A stretch of 64,000 nt of DNA from an uncultured Candidatus Melainabacteria bacterium (lineage in GTDB: Bacteria > Cyanobacteriota > Vampirovibrionia > Gastranaerophilales > Gastranaerophilaceae): the NCBI GenBank assembly GCA_934754655.1, contig CAKVIC010000009.1, positions 22,439-86,438 on the forward strand, in the 5' to 3' direction. This document shows positions 7,929 through 15,593 of the stretch, one piece after another; the stretch's first letter is position 1; the number at the start of each line of letters is the position of its first letter. Position numbers and translations under genes: made by a program. Under the pieces are notes generated by a model, which was not told the origin of the DNA, searched no databases, and worked only from the letters and a program-made list of their open reading frames with translations.

Positions 7929-8606
7929 ATGATACAATTAAGATCGGTAACAAAAAGATATAAAAACGCTTTGGCACTAAAAAATATTAATCTTGATATT
8001 TTGCCGGGAGAGTTTGTTTTTATTACAGGTGCATCAGGAGCAGGAAAATCAACTCTTATAAAAATGCTTTATAGAGAAGAAACTCCCACTACCGGTACAG
8101 TTTTGATTGGCGGAATTAATATTGCCAATTTGCCATCGGACAAGGTTCCTAATTTGAGAAGATGTATGGGAATTGTCTTTCAAGATTATAAGCTTCTTCA
8201 AAATCAAACAGTTTATGATAATATTGCGTATGTTATAAGAACTTTAGGTTATAGTTCTTCTGATATAAAAACTCGTGTAACGGGTGCTTTAAAGGTGGTT
8301 GGTTTATTGGATAAGGCAGCAGCAAAGCCTACTGAGTTATCAGGCGGTGAGCAACAAAGAGTAAGTATAGCAAGAGCATTGGTTAATGGCCCACCTTTGT
8401 TAATAGCAGATGAACCTACCGGTAACTTAGATCCTAAGAACTCTTTAGAAGTTATGCAAATTCTTGAACAGATTAATCAAAGAGGTATTACTGTGATTGT
8501 TTCAACACACGATTTTACATTGGTTGATAGATTTAGGAAGAGGGTTTTAACTTTAGAAAACGGCGAAATTATTAGAGATATTCAGGCAGGTACTTATGGA
8601 CAATAA
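7929..8606 (+). CDS. ftsE: cell division ATP-binding protein FtsE
   Basis: A 225-residue ABC ATPase. Walker A is GASGAGKST at 34-42, the signature is LSGGEQQR near 136, and Walker B is LLIADEPTGNLD near 155, with the switch His in STHD. It pairs with FtsX, encoded 11 nt inside its 3' end, to control septal peptidoglycan hydrolases during division. Length and motifs are typical of FtsE rather than a LolD-type exporter, and the FtsX partner confirms it. The ATG directly follows the stop codon of the transketolase gene, so the two are likely co-translated. Confidence 0.93.
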   Translation: MIQLRSVTKRYKNALALKNINLDILPGEFVFITGASGAGKSTLIKMLYREETPTTGTVLIGGINIANLPSDKVPNLRRCMGIVFQDYKLLQNQTVYDNIAYVIRTLGYSSSDIKTRVTGALKVVGLLDKAAAKPTELSGGEQQRVSIARALVNGPPLLIADEPTGNLDPKNSLEVMQILEQINQRGITVIVSTHDFTLVDRFRKRVLTLENGEIIRDIQAGTYGQ

Positions 8607-9504
8607 GCAACAGTTAAAGAAAACCGTAAAAAAACATATTCCAAAAGATTGGTTATGCGAAGTTAGAATCGCATATCGAATTGTAATGGAAGCTATCAAT
8701 GATATAAAAAGAACAGGGGTTGTTAATCTTGTAATTATTACAACCACAATGGCAGCTATTTTAATGCTATTTGGAATTTTATTTAGATTCACTCTTTCTT
8801 TATCAAGTTTTGCCGGTGAATTAGGTAATGTGTTAGAAGTTTCTGTTTATTTAAAACCAAATGCACAAGTTTCAATTGTAAAAGATAGAATTCGAGAGAT
8901 TAAGCATGTAAAAAGCATTACATTAATTCCAAAAGAAGAATCTTGGAAAAATATGAAAACAGAGCTTAATTTGCAAAATATAAATAACCCTTTGCCTGAT
9001 ACTTTGAGAGTAAAAATAGATAAACCTGAAAATATAAATGAAGTCTTTTCAAAAATAAAACCGATAAGCGGAGTTGAGGATTTAGGTTATGCAAAAGAGT
9101 TAGCGAAAAAAATTCAGATATTAACACATGTTGTTAATACGACTGTATTTTTTGTTATAATAATTTCTGCGGCATTAACAATAACCATTATTAATAATAC
9201 AATTCAGCTTGTTATTCAATCAAGAAAAGATGAAATTGAAGTTATGCGGTTAATGGGTGTTAGCAATTGGTACATAAAGATTCCTTTAATAATGCAAGGA
9301 GCAGCTTATGGTTTTGCGGCTTCTATTATGGCAATAATACCGCTAGGCTGGGTTCAAGGATTATTGATTAATATGCATAAATTTTTCTTGGTACCACCGC
9401 CTGAGCATGCGCAGACAATTGTTATTATAACATTGTTAATAATAGGGACTTCTTTTGGAGCTATAGGAAGTTTTATGTCTATAAAAAAACATTTACAAGT
9501 ATAA
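8596..9504 (+). CDS. ftsX: cell division protein FtsX
   Basis: A 302-residue FtsX-type permease. A cytoplasmic N-terminus leads into TM1 (about 48-70). An extracytoplasmic domain follows, with the LGNVLEVSVYLKPNAQ strand and a PLPDTLRVK motif typical of FtsX ECD. Three further membrane helices lie between about 178 and 295. It overlaps ftsE by 11 nt (the start codon lies within its GTYGQ end), which implies translational coupling. With FtsE it should transmit ATP hydrolysis to periplasmic cell-wall hydrolases. Confidence 0.92.
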   Translation: MDNKQQLKKTVKKHIPKDWLCEVRIAYRIVMEAINDIKRTGVVNLVIITTTMAAILMLFGILFRFTLSLSSFAGELGNVLEVSVYLKPNAQVSIVKDRIREIKHVKSITLIPKEESWKNMKTELNLQNINNPLPDTLRVKIDKPENINEVFSKIKPISGVEDLGYAKELAKKIQILTHVVNTTVFFVIIISAALTITIINNTIQLVIQSRKDEIEVMRLMGVSNWYIKIPLIMQGAAYGFAASIMAIIPLGWVQGLLINMHKFFLVPPPEHAQTIVIITLLIIGTSFGAIGSFMSIKKHLQV

Positions 9505-9520
9505 AAGAGGATAAAAGTTA

Positions 9521-10321
9521 ATGGATAAAACGATAGAGCTGGTTAATTCGGTAAAAGATATACAAGCAATGCCTAGTGTCATTGTTAAGGTTTTGAATAT
9601 TATTAAAAAACCTACAGTAAGCATGAAAGAACTTGGTGATTTAATAATGTATGATCAATCGTTGGTTATAAAAATTTTGGCATTAGTAAACTCTGCTTAT
9701 TATGGTTTCTCACAACAAATAAGTTCAATTAGTATTGCATTATCTCTTTTGGGAATTGTAAAAGTAAAAAACATCATTGTTGCCGTTGCGATGAAACCAA
9801 TGATGTCAAATCAAGGTGATAAAGAACTTTGGAAACATTCAATTAGAGTTGCTGCCGGATGTGAATATATTGCAAAACTCACTCAAGTTATGGATTCTGA
9901 TGAAGCGTTTATTGCTGGATTTATTCATGATGTTGGTAAAATTATATTAAGTATGTCAAATGCAAAAGCTTATAATAAAGTTGTTGATTTAGTAAAACAA
10001 GGTAATGATGTATTAGAAACTGAATATAAAATTTTCAGTTCTGATCATGTAAGAACGGGTTCTTTACTAGCAAAAAGATGGCAATTACCGATTTTATTGG
10101 CTAATATTGTATCATATCATCACAATCCGGCTTTGTCATCAATTCCGGTTCCTTGTAATTTAGTTAATTTAGTTGATAAATTAGTTCAAGATAATTTAGA
10201 TGTAAGTAAAATCGATAAAGGATTTTTGAAAAGTATGAGCTTGAGTCTTGACGATATGGAAGAATTAAGAGAAGTTATTTTGCAAAAATCTAATTTGTTA
10301 ATATCTGAACTTTCTTGCTAA
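9521..10321 (+). CDS. HDOD domain protein
   Basis: A 266-residue single-domain HDOD protein. The domain covers about residues 12-210, with the pattern MPSVIVKVLNIIKKPTVSMKELGDLI at its start and an intact His-Asp pair in FIHDVGKI. HDOD domains are related to HD phosphohydrolases and usually act in signalling, often with cyclic-di-GMP or chemotaxis outputs. Catalysis is not established for most. It is 16 nt downstream of ftsX and 7 nt upstream of a receiver/GGDEF-like gene, so a two-gene signalling module appended to ftsEX is plausible. Confidence 0.85.
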   Translation: MDKTIELVNSVKDIQAMPSVIVKVLNIIKKPTVSMKELGDLIMYDQSLVIKILALVNSAYYGFSQQISSISIALSLLGIVKVKNIIVAVAMKPMMSNQGDKELWKHSIRVAAGCEYIAKLTQVMDSDEAFIAGFIHDVGKIILSMSNAKAYNKVVDLVKQGNDVLETEYKIFSSDHVRTGSLLAKRWQLPILLANIVSYHHNPALSSIPVPCNLVNLVDKLVQDNLDVSKIDKGFLKSMSLSLDDMEELREVILQKSNLLISELSC

Positions 10322-10328
10322 GGTAATT

Positions 10329-11552
10329 ATGTCAAATAGGATAGCTTTAATTTCAAATGATAAAGATTTTTTTGATTATATAAAACCATTATTATCATTG
10401 CGTAAGTGTGATGAAATTTTTTCGTTTACATTTGCGAGTGTGTTAAAAAAACTTAAATATTTAAAAAATGCAGTTATTATAATCAATAGTGAAGGGGCAA
10501 AAGATAGAACTTTAGATTTTTTAAAAATCTTATCAAATAACCCAATTATTGTATCTTCTTTTAATTCTGATAATGATTATGATATGCAATGCATTCAAAA
10601 CGGTGCATTAGCGTTAATAAATTTACTTTCAGAATCAGATGAAATTAATGCTAAACTTAAATTGGCACAAAAACATACAGAATTTTTAGATAAAATATTA
10701 AGATATGAAAATATTCTTGTTAAAAATAATATTTTTTCAAGCAATAATGGTGTTTTAAAAAAATATGATGAAATATTAGATGAAACTCTTCAAAATATTT
10801 ATGATAAATCTATAAAAGCCGTTTTTGTTGCAATTTCTCCAAGTAATACTGCAAAGTTTTTACTTAAGCCGGAAGCCATAGAATCAATAATTTTAGATAA
10901 TATCAGACAAAGTGATTTATTAATGAATTATGCACCTAATAAATATTTTTTGCTTTTATTTAATACAGATATTGATAATGCATCAAAAATTTGGAATAAA
11001 ATAAAAACGAATTTACCAGAGGAAATTTATGCAGGTTTTTCAGCTATAACTAATCAAAAACGTCAACAATTGATTAATGAAGTTTTAAATAAACTGCATG
11101 AAGCAATTAATAATAAGGTAGATATTACTGAACAAAAAATAGATTCTATTGAAAATTTAAATATTGGGCTTAATGATTTAGGCGGTTATTCAAATTTTAA
11201 ATTATTTAAACAAGATTTTGAAAAGAAATTTGAACAAATAGTTGCTCCGGCGTTTTATCAAATAGCTCAAAAATATAAAGATTTGCTTCGCGGAGTTGCA
11301 ATTACGCAAAATTGCTCAGCAGCTCTTGGAATATTTAATATTAAAACAAAAAGCTCAACTTTCTGTTTTAAAATTTCAGGTTCCGGTTATTCAAAATTTT
11401 TGGTAGATGTTTCAATTACAAAAACTAATGGAGAAGTTGATTCTAAAAGAATTAATTTAGAAATTGAAGAATTAGAGTCAGGTTTGATTGAAGATATGCT
11501 TGAACAATTTATTGCAGAATATAAAAAGGAGATTGATTATGACAATATTTAA
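10329..11552 (+). CDS. receiver-like plus degenerate GGDEF-like protein
   Basis: A 407-residue protein I cannot name. Residues 1-115 have the strand/helix rhythm of a response-regulator receiver (RIALISNDKDFFDYI at the start, a strand VIIINSEGA near 50) but lack clear phospho-acceptor geometry. Residues about 150-260 resemble a GGDEF domain in IRQSDLLMNYAPNKYFLLL, where the signature itself is lost (APNKYF at the usual GGDEF position). This suggests a sensor or scaffold rather than a diguanylate cyclase. The C-terminal 120 residues match nothing I know. It sits between the HDOD gene and an isochorismatase-family gene, overlapping the latter by 14 nt. Confidence 0.5.
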   Translation: MSNRIALISNDKDFFDYIKPLLSLRKCDEIFSFTFASVLKKLKYLKNAVIIINSEGAKDRTLDFLKILSNNPIIVSSFNSDNDYDMQCIQNGALALINLLSESDEINAKLKLAQKHTEFLDKILRYENILVKNNIFSSNNGVLKKYDEILDETLQNIYDKSIKAVFVAISPSNTAKFLLKPEAIESIILDNIRQSDLLMNYAPNKYFLLLFNTDIDNASKIWNKIKTNLPEEIYAGFSAITNQKRQQLINEVLNKLHEAINNKVDITEQKIDSIENLNIGLNDLGGYSNFKLFKQDFEKKFEQIVAPAFYQIAQKYKDLLRGVAITQNCSAALGIFNIKTKSSTFCFKISGSGYSKFLVDVSITKTNGEVDSKRINLEIEELESGLIEDMLEQFIAEYKKEIDYDNI

Positions 11553-12084
11553 TCTTGAAAATTCATTATTACTAATTGTTGATTTGCAAGAAAAACTTGT
11601 AAATGCCAGTTTTAACAAGGATTTAATTATAAAAAAATCATCAATTTTAACGAGTGCATGTAAAATATTAAATCTTCCGATTTTTGCATCAGAACAATAT
11701 CCTAAAGGCTTGGGAAATACACTTGAATGCTTAATTGAAAATATTTCTCCACAAAATATTTATGAAAAGACGGATTTTAATGCTCTTAAAAATGAAAATT
11801 TAAAGCAAGCAGTATTAAATGAAGGGCGCAAACAAATAATTTTATGCGGTATAGAAACTCATATTTGCTTATATCAAACTGCAATGAATTTGAAAGAAAT
11901 GGGCTATGATGTAACAATAATATCTGATTGTTCCGGAAGTAGAGCGGAATTAGAACATTTATCAGCGCTGCAAGAATTGAGATTTAATAATATTTCAATA
12001 AAAACTACTGAAATGATATTGTTCGAACTTTTAAAAACCGCAAAACATGAAAAATTTAAAGAAGTTCAAGCCTTAATCAAGTAA
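11539..12084 (+). CDS. isochorismatase-family cysteine hydrolase
   Basis: A 181-residue cysteine hydrolase. The triad is Asp15 (LLIVDLQEKL), Lys77 (YEKTDFNA) and Cys110 (GIETHICLYQTA), so the enzyme should be active on an amide or similar bond. The family includes nicotinamidases and isochorismatases; the lack of a nicotinamidase metal motif and the short length suit the YcaC/hydrolase branch. A longer frame opens at 11488, but the ATG at 11539 has an AAAAGGAG site 7 nt upstream and begins exactly at the family's N-terminus. It overlaps the preceding gene by 14 nt. Confidence 0.82.
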   Translation: MTIFNLENSLLLIVDLQEKLVNASFNKDLIIKKSSILTSACKILNLPIFASEQYPKGLGNTLECLIENISPQNIYEKTDFNALKNENLKQAVLNEGRKQIILCGIETHICLYQTAMNLKEMGYDVTIISDCSGSRAELEHLSALQELRFNNISIKTTEMILFELLKTAKHEKFKEVQALIK

Positions 12085-12112
12085 TATCAATAAAATTTTA
12101 TCATTAAAATAT

Positions 12113-12652
12113 TTAGAAGAAAGCTTTGATTCCTAAACCTATTAAAATTAATCCGGCAACTATTTCTAAATTTTTTGTAGGGAGATGTTTTAATTTGCGT
12201 CCGGCATAAAAGCCTAAAAGAGCGTTGAAAAAAGTAACCATAGTAATTAAAATTGCTGGTTTAACGATTTTATTTCCAGAAAGTAGCAAGGAAATTCCCG
12301 CAGAAAATGCATCAATACTTGTTGCGATACCGATTAATAACAAACAGACGAAACCTAAGCACAAATTTTTTTCTTGTTTTTTTTCAAAAGCTTCAATAAT
12401 AAATTTAAAACCTAAATACGTAAAAATTAGGAAAACAATTATAGAAGCAAACGGCTCAATATAAGTTTTAACAAAATTTGTTATCAAATATGCAATTATA
12501 GGCATAAATCCTTGAAAAAATCCCGTAAAACTTGCCAGCTGCAAAGCTGTTTTAAATTTTTCTCTTTCAAACGTTAATCCATAAGTGAAAGAAACTACGC
12601 TTGCATCAATAGATAAGGCTAATGCCAATAAAAAAATTTCTAAATAAGACAT
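12113..12652 (-). CDS. mntP: manganese efflux pump MntP
   Basis: A 179-residue membrane protein with six hydrophobic helices. Two repeats carry the MntP hallmark Asp: ALALSIDASVVSF near the N-terminus and GIATSIDAFSAGI near residue 105, plus acidic residues expected for Mn2+ transfer. MntP exports excess manganese. It follows dnaB on the same strand with a 15-nt gap. In many bacteria mntP is controlled by a manganese riboswitch; no such element is possible here because its start abuts dnaB. Confidence 0.88.
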   Translation of the reverse strand: MSYLEIFLLALALSIDASVVSFTYGLTFEREKFKTALQLASFTGFFQGFMPIIAYLITNFVKTYIEPFASIIVFLIFTYLGFKFIIEAFEKKQEKNLCLGFVCLLLIGIATSIDAFSAGISLLLSGNKIVKPAILITMVTFFNALLGFYAGRKLKHLPTKNLEIVAGLILIGLGIKAFF

Positions 12653-12667
12653 AATCTTCAGCTCTTT

Positions 12668-14068
12668 CTAAAAAACATTAGTTTTAATAGGATTTTTGAA
12701 TTTTGTAATATTGCTTTGGAACAATAATTTTACAGTACCAACCGGACCGTTTCTGTGTTTTGCAATGATTATTTCAGCTTCTCCTTTATTCGCAGCTTTT
12801 TCTGCTTCATCTTCGTCTTCATTTGCGTTTTTATAGTATTCGTCACGATAAATAAACATTACAATATCTGCGTCCTGTTCAATTGAGCCGGATTCTCTCA
12901 AATCAGATAGCATAGGACGTTTATCCGTTCGACTTTCTACTGCACGAGATAATTGTGATAATGAAATTATTGGAACATTAAGTTCTTTTGCAAGAATTTT
13001 TAGTCCTCTTGAAATGCTAGAAATTTGTTGCATTCTATCTTCACGCCCAGTACCTTCAATAAGTTGTAAATAATCTATTACAATTAATCCTAAGTTTTTT
13101 TCTGCCATTGCTAAACGACGGCATTTTGCGCGCAAATCAGTGATTGTTACCCCTGCTGTATCATCAATATATATCGGTGCTTGAGAAAATTTATCCATTG
13201 CAACTGCTAATTTTTCCCAATCCTTTGCTTGCATATTACCTGTTTTTAGTCTTTGAGTATCAACTTCAGCTTCAGCGCACAAAAGACGTTGAACTAATTG
13301 TTCTTTTGACATTTCTAAAGAAAATATTGCAACCGGAATTTTTGCTTTTAATGCAACATTTTGAGCTATATTTAATGCAAAAGATGTTTTACCCATTGCA
13401 GGACGTGCTGCCAAAATTATTAAATCTGATTTTTGCAAACCATTTGTCATTGTATCTAAATCATAATAATCTGTAGGTGTTCCAGTAAGAGTTCCTTTAT
13501 TATTATATCGTTCTTCAATTTTTGCGTAAGAATCATATACCAAATCTTTTATTGGAACTAAAGCTGTTGAGGCTTTTTGTGATGCTATATCAAAAATTAA
13601 TCTTTCTGCAACTTCTAAAGATTCTTCTATCGGATTTAAATCATAACCGGAATTAATAATTTCAGAGCCTGCGTTAATCAATGAGCGTTTAATAGCTTTT
13701 TCTTGTACAATTTTTGAATAATATTCAACATTTGTTGTAGTAATAGTTTTGTAACTTAAATCATTTATATAAGCACGACCACCGACTAATTCAAGCTTTT
13801 GATTAATATTTAATACGTCAGACACGGACACAATATCAATTTTATCTTCACCATTATAAAGTTGTAACATAGCTTCATATACATAACGATTTGCAGGTTT
13901 ATAAAAAGATTCCGGATGTAAATGTTCAACTACCTTATTCATGCAAGTAGGACTAACAAGAATTGCACCTAAAATTGCTTCTTCTGCATCAATATTTTGA
14001 GGCATCAACTGTGCTAAATCTTCATTCCGATTTTGTTGCTTAGATTTTGTTGAATATGAAGTTGTCAT
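12668..14068 (-). CDS. dnaB: replicative DNA helicase DnaB
   Basis: A 466-residue replicative helicase. The N-terminal DnaG-interacting domain starts at MPQNIDAEEAILGAIL, and the RecA-like domain has Walker A AARPAMGKT and Walker B LIVIDYLQLI. The frame can be extended to GTG at 14080, but that codon touches the AGGAG site. The ATG at 14068 has that site about 11 nt upstream and is preferred. Length is normal and there is no intein. The gene reads toward mntP. The gap to the glycine-zipper cassette (about 260 nt) contains no gene. Confidence 0.95.
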   Translation of the reverse strand: MTTSYSTKSKQQNRNEDLAQLMPQNIDAEEAILGAILVSPTCMNKVVEHLHPESFYKPANRYVYEAMLQLYNGEDKIDIVSVSDVLNINQKLELVGGRAYINDLSYKTITTTNVEYYSKIVQEKAIKRSLINAGSEIINSGYDLNPIEESLEVAERLIFDIASQKASTALVPIKDLVYDSYAKIEERYNNKGTLTGTPTDYYDLDTMTNGLQKSDLIILAARPAMGKTSFALNIAQNVALKAKIPVAIFSLEMSKEQLVQRLLCAEAEVDTQRLKTGNMQAKDWEKLAVAMDKFSQAPIYIDDTAGVTITDLRAKCRRLAMAEKNLGLIVIDYLQLIEGTGREDRMQQISSISRGLKILAKELNVPIISLSQLSRAVESRTDKRPMLSDLRESGSIEQDADIVMFIYRDEYYKNANEDEDEAEKAANKGEAEIIIAKHRNGPVGTVKLLFQSNITKFKNPIKTNVF

Positions 14069-14332
14069 ATCTTTTCCCACTCCTGTCTATTTATTTTGAC
14101 AGCAAAGAAATATTTTATCAATATTTTGTAAAAGATTGTAAATGTTTTTATTATTCTCTTAAGTGTCAATCTCATAACTTAACAATTCTTAACAATTGCT
14201 TTATAAAAAAATGTTTATATTATATATTATATATTGTAAGTATTAAAAATTGGATGTTATTTAAAATATTTGCCTCTAAAGCAATTGATTTAAAAAGTAA
14301 TCAACAAGTTTTTGATAGTTTATGAGAAATAT

Positions 14333-14365
14333 ATGCGTGAAATTATAGAAAGGAAATTATTATGA
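14333..14365 (+). CDS. 10-codon leader ORF of unit 1
   Basis: ATG at 14333 opens MREIIERKLL, whose TGA stop overlaps the ATG of the glycine-zipper gene (ATGA). The ORF includes that gene's AAAGG ribosome binding site. Expression is unproven; position and stop are the same in all three units. Confidence 0.3.
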   Translation: MREIIERKLL

Positions 14366-14676
14366 GAATTGCATCAATTAATAGTATTTCATGTTGTAAA
14401 CCAAATTTATCTAAAAGAGCTAATCTAAGAGAAGCAGAACAACCACAAATTCAAACACCTATTGAACCAAGTTTTAAAGGTAAAAAAGAAACCGCTACTA
14501 TTGGTGGAATAATTGGTGCTTTCGCTGGTGCTCTTTGCGCAGGACCTGTGGGCATGTTGGCTGCTGCTGCTTTTGGTGCGTTGCTGGGAGCATGTGATGA
14601 AGATCTACCTAACTCTGGTGATGATGATCAAAAAGATGATCAAAATAAACAAATTGGAAATAATGATCAAAAATAA
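14362..14676 (+). CDS. glycine-zipper small protein, copy 1
   Basis: A 104-residue protein of unknown function. Residues 1-40 are a polar leader-like region (N-terminus MRIASINSISCCKP, ending PSFKG). Residues about 45-80 form a Gly/Ala-rich hydrophobic hairpin with repeated GxxxG spacing (IGGIIGAFAGALCAG and AAAFGALLGAC). The C-terminal 25 residues are Asp/Asn/Gln/Lys-rich and end in IGNNDQK. There is no classical signal peptide. Glycine zippers favour membrane insertion or oligomerisation. Candidates are a membrane-stress protein, a bacteriocin-like or pore-forming peptide or a surface protein, none of which can be chosen from sequence. SD is AAAGG, 8 nt upstream. Confidence 0.8.
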   Translation: MRIASINSISCCKPNLSKRANLREAEQPQIQTPIEPSFKGKKETATIGGIIGAFAGALCAGPVGMLAAAAFGALLGACDEDLPNSGDDDQKDDQNKQIGNNDQK

Positions 14677-14732
14677 TTAATATAAATTAATTTATTAATA
14701 TAAAGCATTCAAAAATAAATAAGGAAAAATAT

Positions 14733-14765
14733 ATGCGTGAGATTAATGAAAGGAAATTATTATGA
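14733..14765 (+). CDS. 10-codon leader ORF of unit 2
   Basis: MREINERKLL, with its stop overlapping the start of copy 2. It differs from unit 1 at one residue but keeps frame, length and stop position. Confidence 0.3.
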   Translation: MREINERKLL

Positions 14766-15076
14766 GAATTGCATCAATTAATAGCATGTCATGTTGTAAA
14801 CCAAATTTATCTAAAAGAGCTAATCTAAGAGAAGCAGAACAACCACAAATTCAAACACCTATTGAACCAAGTTTTAAAGGTAAAAAAGAAACCGCTACTA
14901 TTGGTGGAATAATTGGTGCTTTCGCTGGTGCTCTTTGCGCAGGACCTGTGGGCATGTTGGCTGCTGCTGCTTTTGGTGCGTTGCTGGGAGCATGTGATGA
15001 AGATCTACCTAACTCTGGTGATGATGATCAAAAAGATGATCAAAATAAACAAATTGGAAATAATGATCAAAAATAA
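14762..15076 (+). CDS. glycine-zipper small protein, copy 2
   Basis: A 104-residue protein identical to copy 1 except Ile9 to Met. The DNA is identical to copy 1 from shortly after the start codon through the tail, including synonymous and intergenic sites, which implies very recent duplication or gene conversion. The leader, glycine-zipper core and acidic/Asn-rich tail are as in copy 1. The function is unknown. Confidence 0.8.
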   Translation: MRIASINSMSCCKPNLSKRANLREAEQPQIQTPIEPSFKGKKETATIGGIIGAFAGALCAGPVGMLAAAAFGALLGACDEDLPNSGDDDQKDDQNKQIGNNDQK

Positions 15077-15132
15077 TTAATATAAATTAATTTATTAATA
15101 TAAAGCATTCAAAAATAAATAAAGAAAAATAT

Positions 15133-15165
15133 ATGCGTGAGATTAATGAAAGGAAATTATTATGA
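15133..15165 (+). CDS. 10-codon leader ORF of unit 3
   Basis: MREINERKLL, identical in protein to unit 2, overlapping the start of copy 3 by ATGA. Confidence 0.3.
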   Translation: MREINERKLL

Positions 15166-15497
15166 GAATTGCATCAATTAATAGTATATCATGTAGTAAG
15201 CCAAATTTATCTAAAAGAGCTAATCTAAGAGAAGCTGAACAACCACAAATTCAAACAACTATTGAACCAAGCTTTAAAGGTAATAAGCCTAATGCTGTTC
15301 AAATAGGTGCTGCTGCTGGTGCTACATTGGGGTTATTAGTAGGAGGAATTTTTGGGGCTGTTGCATTGGGTTTGGTTGGCTTGTGTATGGGTGGAAATAT
15401 TGAAGATGTTAATGATGAAATAAAAAAGGAAGAACAAGAACAACAAGAACAAAATAATGATCAAAATAAACAAATTGGAAATAATGATCAAAAATAA
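15162..15497 (+). CDS. glycine-zipper small protein, copy 3 with a different core
   Basis: A 111-residue paralogue. The first 40 residues match copies 1 and 2 (with CSKP for CCKP) through PSFKG, and the last 12 (DQNKQIGNNDQK) are the same. The middle is a different glycine-zipper sequence (IGAAAGATLGLLVGGIFGA then LGLVGLCMGG), followed by a Glu/Gln-rich stretch. The pattern is conserved ends and an exchanged core, as seen in cassettes where a common leader directs different effector or membrane segments. The function is unknown. It is the last unit before the convergent gene at 15594. Confidence 0.8.
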   Translation: MRIASINSISCSKPNLSKRANLREAEQPQIQTTIEPSFKGNKPNAVQIGAAAGATLGLLVGGIFGAVALGLVGLCMGGNIEDVNDEIKKEEQEQQEQNNDQNKQIGNNDQK

Positions 15498-15593
15498 TTA
15501 ATATAAATTTATTTATTAATATAAAGCATTCAAAAATTCACAGAGGTTTTTGTATGCTTTTATTTTTTTGTGTTTAAGTTTTTAAACATTTTT

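Larger units (their letters stand above)
14333..15535 (+). repeat. three 400-bp tandem gene units
   Basis: Three head-to-tail units start at 14333, 14733 and 15133, exactly 400 bp apart. Each contains a 10-codon ORF, a small glycine-zipper gene and an AT-rich tail ending in AAAGCATTCAAAAA. Units 1 and 2 appear identical over about 325 nt from 14396 on. Unit 3 keeps the same flanks and the same first 40 and last 12 codons but has a different gene core. Confidence 0.95.

Noticed and set aside
11488..11538. N-terminal extension of the isochorismatase-family protein
   Set aside because: It lies inside the previous gene in another frame, and a better ribosome site precedes 11539.
14047..14325. 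92-codon frame on the plus strand before the glycine-zipper array
   Set aside because: It overlaps the dnaB start on the other strand, has no ribosome binding site and is low-complexity; it is AT-rich promoter DNA.
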